A DNA stretch of 18,279 bases from a gamma proteobacterium symbiont of Bathyaustriella thionipta (GTDB lineage: Bacteria > Pseudomonadota > Gammaproteobacteria > Chromatiales > Chromatiaceae): contig JAHXHF010000241.1 of the NCBI GenBank assembly GCA_025656895.1, forward strand, positions 1 through 18,279. Reading direction: 5' to 3'. The notes under the pieces were generated by a model, which saw only the letters and a list, made by a program, of their open reading frames with translations, searched no databases and had not been told where the DNA came from. Positions 14,476-18,279 of the stretch are shown piece by piece (the stretch's first letter is position 1; each line of letters begins with the position of its first letter). The translations under genes were made by a program, and so were the position numbers.

Positions 14476-16506
14476 TTGAAAACTTCCGCTCTGAACAAAA
14501 GCCAGAATGAAGCGGTGCATTATACGGCTGGTCCTTTGCTGGTGCTGGCGGGAGCAGGCAGTGGCAAAACCCGTGTTATTACCAACAAGATCGCCTACCT
14601 GATTAACCGGCAGGGTTTAAGCCCGCAACAGATTACCGCGGTTACCTTTACCAACAAGGCTGCGCGTGAAATGAAATCGCGTGTCAGTGAACTCATGCAG
14701 GGGCAGAACAGCCGGGGCCTGAAAGTATCAACCTTTCATACGCTGGGCTTGAATATACTCAAACAGGAAAAGACGGCCGCCGGTTTGCGCAAAGGCTTTT
14801 CCATTCTGGATCAGGTGGACAGCAGCACCCTGCTGAAAGAATTACAGCGTTCCCGCCAGATTAATAGCGAAGTGCTGGAAGACATGCTGGTGCATTGCAT
14901 CGCAAACTGGAAGCAGGGCATGATCAGTCCGCAGCAGGCACTGTCACAGGCTGAAGATGATCTGCAGGTACAGGCGGCACTTCTGTATGCCGATTATCAA
15001 AAACAACTGCTGGCCTGTAACGCGGTCGATTTTGCCGACCTGATTGCCCGCCCGGTGCAGTTGCTGGAAACGAATGCGAAAATTTTGCACCGCTGGCAGG
15101 ATCGCATCCGTTATTTGCTGGTGGATGAATATCAGGACACCGACAGCGCGCAATACCGCCTGGTCAGCCTGATTTGCGGCATGCGCGGTGCCTTGACTGT
15201 GGTGGGGGATGATGACCAGTCCATTTATGCCTGGCGGGGCGCAAGGCCGGAAAATCTGGTGCAGTTGAAAAATGATTTTCCGGCCTTGAAAGTGGTCAAG
15301 CTGGAGCAGAACTATCGTTCCAGTAATCGTATTTTGTCTGCCGCCAATGGTTTGATTGCCAACAATCCGCATGTGTTTGAAAAACGTCTGTGGTCGGCGC
15401 ATGGCGAAGGTGATGACTTGCGTATTGAAGCCTGCCGCGATGAATTCCACGAAGTCGAAAAAGTAGTGGGGGATCTGATTGCCAGCAAATTTCGCGGCGG
15501 CAAAAGTTATGGCGATTATGCCATTCTTTATCGCAGCAACCATCAGTCCCGCCTGTTTGAAAAACAGTTGCGTGAACAGCAAATTCCCTATCAGGTCAGT
15601 GGCGGCACTTCCTTTTTCTCGCGTGCTGAAATAAAGGATGCACTGTCTTTTCTGAAATTGCTGGCAAATCCGCAGGATGATGCAGCCCTGCTGCGTGTTA
15701 TCAATGTACCGCGCAGAGGTCTGGGGCCGACCACCATCGAACAGTTGGGTGCTTATGCGCAGCAACGCCACAGTGCCTTGTTACCGGTATGTGATGATTT
15801 GGGGCTGGCCGAATTTGTCAGCAAAAGCAGCTCTTTGAAACGTCTGCGCCAGTTCGCCGAGATGATCAGCCGCTATGCGCGTATGGCAGACAGCGAGCCG
15901 ATTGCGGCGGTATTGCAGGAACTGCTGGCAGAAATTGATTACGAGGGCTGGTTGCAGGATACCTCAAACAATGAACGTGCAGCGGAACGGCGCCAGGAAA
16001 ACATACAGGAATTGATTGAATGGATTGCACACCTGCAAAAGCAGGATGAAAAGTTGCAGGAAGCTTCTGATCTGGTTAATCGTATGACCCTGCTGGACGT
16101 GCTGGAACGTCAGGAAGAAGCCAATGATGATGAGCGGGTGGCCTTGATGACGCTGCACGCCGCCAAAGGGCTGGAGTTCCCCGTTGTCTATCTGGTCGGG
16201 CTGGAAGAAGAGATATTGCCGCACAAAAACAGTATTGAAGATGACAATATCGAAGAAGAACGCCGCCTGATGTACGTCGGCATTACGCGTGCGCAGGATT
16301 CACTGCACATGAGCTATGCCTCAAGACGCAAGAAATATGGTGAATATGTCAGCACCGAACCCAGTCGTTTTCTTACCGAATTACCCACAGCCGGCTTGCA
16401 GTGGAACCGTATTGGTGACCCGGTTTGTGCGAAGAAACAGCGTATCAAGGGTAAGGCTCATTTGGCCGGTCTGAAGCAGATGCTGGCCAGCCCGGAAAAC
16501 TCATGA
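14476..16506 (+). CDS. rep: ATP-dependent DNA helicase Rep (UvrD/PcrA superfamily 1A)
   Basis: 3'-5' DNA helicase that helps replication forks past bound proteins. 676 residues from TTG 14476, close to the E. coli Rep length. SF1A motifs in order: Q motif Gln10; Walker A AGAGSGKT (25-32); Ia TFTNKAAREM; II VDEYQDTD; III VVGDDDQSIYAWRGA; IV LEQNYRSS; V LHAAKGLEFPVVYLVG; VI EERRLMYVGITRAQ. Rep-specific wording rather than UvrD: ISTFHTLGL-like VSTFHTLGLNIL, SGGTSFFSRAEIKD, and the end AHLAGLKQML. Start: no ATG fits. TTG 14476 gives an N-terminus aligning with known Rep and has AGGA 11 bases upstream; GTG 14413 would add 21 residues (MCSCARPN...) unlike the family. Stop overlaps the phosphatase start as ATGA. 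Confidence 0.93.
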   Translation: MKTSALNKSQNEAVHYTAGPLLVLAGAGSGKTRVITNKIAYLINRQGLSPQQITAVTFTNKAAREMKSRVSELMQGQNSRGLKVSTFHTLGLNILKQEKTAAGLRKGFSILDQVDSSTLLKELQRSRQINSEVLEDMLVHCIANWKQGMISPQQALSQAEDDLQVQAALLYADYQKQLLACNAVDFADLIARPVQLLETNAKILHRWQDRIRYLLVDEYQDTDSAQYRLVSLICGMRGALTVVGDDDQSIYAWRGARPENLVQLKNDFPALKVVKLEQNYRSSNRILSAANGLIANNPHVFEKRLWSAHGEGDDLRIEACRDEFHEVEKVVGDLIASKFRGGKSYGDYAILYRSNHQSRLFEKQLREQQIPYQVSGGTSFFSRAEIKDALSFLKLLANPQDDAALLRVINVPRRGLGPTTIEQLGAYAQQRHSALLPVCDDLGLAEFVSKSSSLKRLRQFAEMISRYARMADSEPIAAVLQELLAEIDYEGWLQDTSNNERAAERRQENIQELIEWIAHLQKQDEKLQEASDLVNRMTLLDVLERQEEANDDERVALMTLHAAKGLEFPVVYLVGLEEEILPHKNSIEDDNIEEERRLMYVGITRAQDSLHMSYASRRKKYGEYVSTEPSRFLTELPTAGLQWNRIGDPVCAKKQRIKGKAHLAGLKQMLASPENS

Positions 16507-18125
16507 ATGAATCCTTGCCGTTTAAATCCGTTATTCTGATATGTCTAATGGCTGTTGCCTTGTCTCCTCATGTGACGCTGGCAGAAGCTCCTGTTGCGGC
16601 CCGGACAAGCTCTGAATCCCCTCAATTCTGGTATGCCCTGGGTCAGCAGGAAGTGGCCAGGAATGCAGCCAGCGCCGCAGATGCCCTGAACATCAGCCAC
16701 GCAAAGGCTCGTAATATCATTCTGTTTGTAGGTGATGGCATGAGCATTTCAACCGTCACCGCCGCACGTATTCTGGAGGGGCAGATGAAAGGCGGGCCGG
16801 GCGAGGAAAACAGCCTGTTCTTTGAGAACTTCCCCCATCTGGCGCTTTCCAGAACGTTTAATAGTAATCAGCAGACACCGGATTCGGCCGGCACCATGAC
16901 CGCCATCATGTCGGGGGTCAAAACCAAAGCCGGTGTTATTGGTGTCAATCAAAATGTCATACGCGGAGATTGTGATTCTCAGGCAGGCAATGAAGTAATC
17001 ACTGCGCTGGAACTGGCTGAGCTGGCCGGAAAATCTACCGGGGTAGTGACCACCGCACGCCTGACTCATGCCACGCCGGCCGCTACTTACGCGCACATCA
17101 TGGATCGTAAATTTGAAGATGATGGCGATGCCGTTACATTATCCAATCCCGGTCATTGTGTCGATATAGCCCGTCAGTTAGTGGAAATGCCGCAACGATT
17201 GGGCGCGTCTGGCCAGGTGGATGGTCTGGAAGTGGCTTTGGGCGGCGGTCGCCGCAGTTTTATACCTCACCTGCAGGGGGCTGATCCTGAAGATGGTGGC
17301 AAGGGCGAGCGGCTGGATGGTCGTGATCTGACTCTGGAATGGCTGCAAAAATACAAGCGCCCGGCCTATGTCTGGAAACAGTCTCAGTTCGATGCCATTG
17401 ATGTGGCGACTACCGATCATTTGCTCGGCCTGTTTGACAGGTCGCACATGAAATATAACCTGGATAGAAAAAGTGACAAAGGTGGTGAACCTTCTCTCAG
17501 CGAGATGACAGCGACAGCAATTGGCATTTTGAAGAAAAACCCCAAAGGCTTTTTTCTGCAGGTTGAAAGTGGCCGCATAGATCACGCGCACCACGCCACC
17601 AATCCGAAGCGAGCCTTGCTGGAAACCATTGAACTGGCGAAAGCGGTTAAGCGGGCTTATGAACTTAGCGACCCTGAGCAGACGTTGATTATTGTAACAG
17701 CCGACCACAGCCATGTGTTTACCATGGCCGGCTATGCTACGCGCGGCAATCCGATTCTGGGCAAAGTAAAAGGTAATGACCGTTCCGGACAGCCGCAAAC
17801 AAACGACCAGCTGGCAGAAGACGGCCTGCCTTACACCACTCTGGGTTATACCAATGGGCGCAGTATGCATGCTTTTGCAGCACAGCATAAAGCAGATAAG
17901 GCGGGGCGTATGGATTTAAGCCATGTTGATACCGCTAGCGATAATTTTCATCCACAAACAGGCATACCGCTGCGCAGTGAAACTCATTCCGGTGAAGACG
18001 TGGCTATCTATGCGACCGGCCCCGGATCATCCCTGATCAATGGTGTGATGCAGCAGAACAGTATTTTCCACGTTATGCTGAAAGCGGGCGCTCTACAGAG
18101 GCGCCCGCGCTCTGACAGTAGATAA
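16503..18125 (+). CDS. phoA: Secreted alkaline phosphatase (PhoA family, mammalian-type metal site)
   Basis: Periplasmic metal-dependent phosphomonoesterase releasing phosphate from organic esters. 540 residues. Signal peptide: hydrophobic core about 9-20, likely cut after VTLA (residue 26). Active-site residues by alignment to E. coli PhoA: D78 (GDGM), nucleophile S128 (PDSAGT), T191, phosphate-binding R202, E355, D360, H364, D401-H402 (TADHSH) and H495 (ETHSGED). At the two positions that set metal selectivity, E. coli has D153 and K328, whereas this protein has H189 (THATPA) and H361 (RIDHAHH), as in mammalian enzymes. ATG overlaps the rep stop (ATGA) and GGAA lies 5 bases upstream, so it is probably translationally coupled to rep, an unusual partner; no Pho box was identified. 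The C-terminal ALQRRPRSDSR tail is encoded by a GC-rich inverted repeat. Confidence 0.93.
   Translation: MNESLPFKSVILICLMAVALSPHVTLAEAPVAARTSSESPQFWYALGQQEVARNAASAADALNISHAKARNIILFVGDGMSISTVTAARILEGQMKGGPGEENSLFFENFPHLALSRTFNSNQQTPDSAGTMTAIMSGVKTKAGVIGVNQNVIRGDCDSQAGNEVITALELAELAGKSTGVVTTARLTHATPAATYAHIMDRKFEDDGDAVTLSNPGHCVDIARQLVEMPQRLGASGQVDGLEVALGGGRRSFIPHLQGADPEDGGKGERLDGRDLTLEWLQKYKRPAYVWKQSQFDAIDVATTDHLLGLFDRSHMKYNLDRKSDKGGEPSLSEMTATAIGILKKNPKGFFLQVESGRIDHAHHATNPKRALLETIELAKAVKRAYELSDPEQTLIIVTADHSHVFTMAGYATRGNPILGKVKGNDRSGQPQTNDQLAEDGLPYTTLGYTNGRSMHAFAAQHKADKAGRMDLSHVDTASDNFHPQTGIPLRSETHSGEDVAIYATGPGSSLINGVMQQNSIFHVMLKAGALQRRPRSDSR
18084..18108. terminator. GC-rich hairpin at the 3' end of phoA
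   Basis: GCGGGCGC (18084-18091) and GCGCCCGC (18101-18108) are exact reverse complements, giving an 8-bp all-GC stem with a 9-base loop (partly pairable TCT/AGA). It lies in the last codons of phoA. No T-run follows on the plus strand; on the minus strand it is followed by TTTCAGC. It could be the transcript-end structure of rep-phoA or a factor-independent terminator for transcription arriving from the right. Confidence 0.5.
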
Positions 18126-18225
18126 CATGGCGGAAACACCCCTCAGCCGGTGGGTGAAAATAAGGTTGTTATGTGTAAAAAAACATGAAACTAGGAGTCT
18201 GTCGGACTTAACAGACATAATTTAG

Positions 18226-18231
18226 TATAAT
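18226..18231 (+). promoter_or_regulatory. -10-like box in the putative IS end
   Basis: TATAAT, full consensus, 34 bases before the ATG at 18265. No good -35 box is seen at 16-18 bases; the inverted repeat occupies that region, as is common for weakly expressed transposase promoters. Confidence 0.3.
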
Positions 18232-18264
18232 AGTAGGAAGTTTATAACAAACCAAAAAAACAAA

Positions 18265-18279
18265 ATGTCTGTAAAATTC
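18265..18279 (+). CDS. Possible transposase start (3'-partial, five codons)
   Basis: ATG at 18265 opens a frame, MSVKF, that runs off the window end. AGGAAG lies 24 bases upstream, too far for a normal ribosome site, so this start is uncertain. Identity as a transposase rests only on the IS-like context upstream. Confidence 0.3.

Larger units (their letters stand above)
18194..18279 (+). mobile_element. Probable left end of an insertion sequence (partial)
   Basis: After phoA the sequence changes abruptly to AT-rich DNA. It begins around GGAGTCTGTCGGACTTAACA, whose GTCTGT (18197-18202) and ACAGAC (18211-18216) form an inverted repeat typical of an IS terminus. A -10-like TATAAT (18226-18231) and then a short ORF start follow. 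The look recalls the ends of IS1182-like elements, but I recognise this by style, not by alignment. The other end lies beyond the window. Confidence 0.4.

Noticed and set aside
14944..15771. Minus-strand open frame of 275 codons opposite rep
   Set aside because: Antisense to a complete Rep helicase with all SF1 motifs; its composition is the mirror of the coding strand and no family is recognisable.
17178..17888. Long minus-strand open frame (236 codons) opposite phoA
   Set aside because: It lies wholly antisense to a phosphatase with every active-site motif intact, has no recognisable domain and no ribosome site; it is a shadow frame.
18136..18160. CACCC/GGGTG hairpin after phoA as a terminator
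   Set aside because: Only 5 bp with a 10-base loop and no T-run on either strand.
1..18279. CRISPR array, tRNA or rRNA genes, prophage or toxin-antitoxin modules
   Set aside because: No regularly spaced direct repeats, no cloverleaf or rRNA-like stretches, and no such protein families were seen on either strand.

Overview
The window looks like chromosomal DNA of a gammaproteobacterium. The dimeric all-alpha dUTPase, the Rep (not just UvrD) helicase, the DUF4426 secreted protein, the large dynamin-like GTPase and the exonuclease III close to Pseudomonas Crc are all families typical of that class. Base composition is moderate, a little over half G+C in most genes by eye. I cannot fix the genus. 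No rRNA, tRNA, CRISPR or phage genes were found.

Layout. Positions 1-4071 hold five plus-strand genes: the C-terminal part of a dUTPase, a six-helix HdeD/DUF308 membrane protein, exonuclease III, an AmpG-type MFS muropeptide permease overlapping it, and a TauE/SafE (DsbD_2-type) membrane protein overlapping the permease. A structured 138-base gap (4072-4209) with nested inverted repeats separates these from two minus-strand genes, a DUF4426 secreted protein (4210-4653) and a dynamin-family GTPase (4929-6923). A divergent control region (6924-7261) drives the GTPase leftward and gltBD rightward; it contains a sigma-54-like GG-N10-GC element.

Positions 7262-13362 are gltB and gltD, the two subunits of NADPH glutamate synthase, which makes glutamate from glutamine and 2-oxoglutarate. 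They are followed at short distance by a four-helix membrane protein whose C-terminal domain may be Sm-like, then by rep and, through an ATGA overlap, a secreted PhoA-type alkaline phosphatase. The last ~85 bases look like the left end of an insertion sequence whose transposase would begin at 18265.

Most genes are housekeeping (nucleotide sanitation, DNA repair and replication, nitrogen assimilation, cell-wall recycling, phosphate scavenging). I did not find a clearly new multi-gene system. The points most worth following are the nested inverted repeat at 4073-4193, the AT-rich ampG patch, the catalytically intact Crc-like nuclease with a possible leaderless start, the mammalian-type metal-site residues of the phosphatase, the membrane protein with a possible Sm-like tail, and the dynamin-like GTPase. 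No gap exceeds 300 bases after start choices except the 338-base divergent region 6924-7261, which holds the promoter candidates listed.
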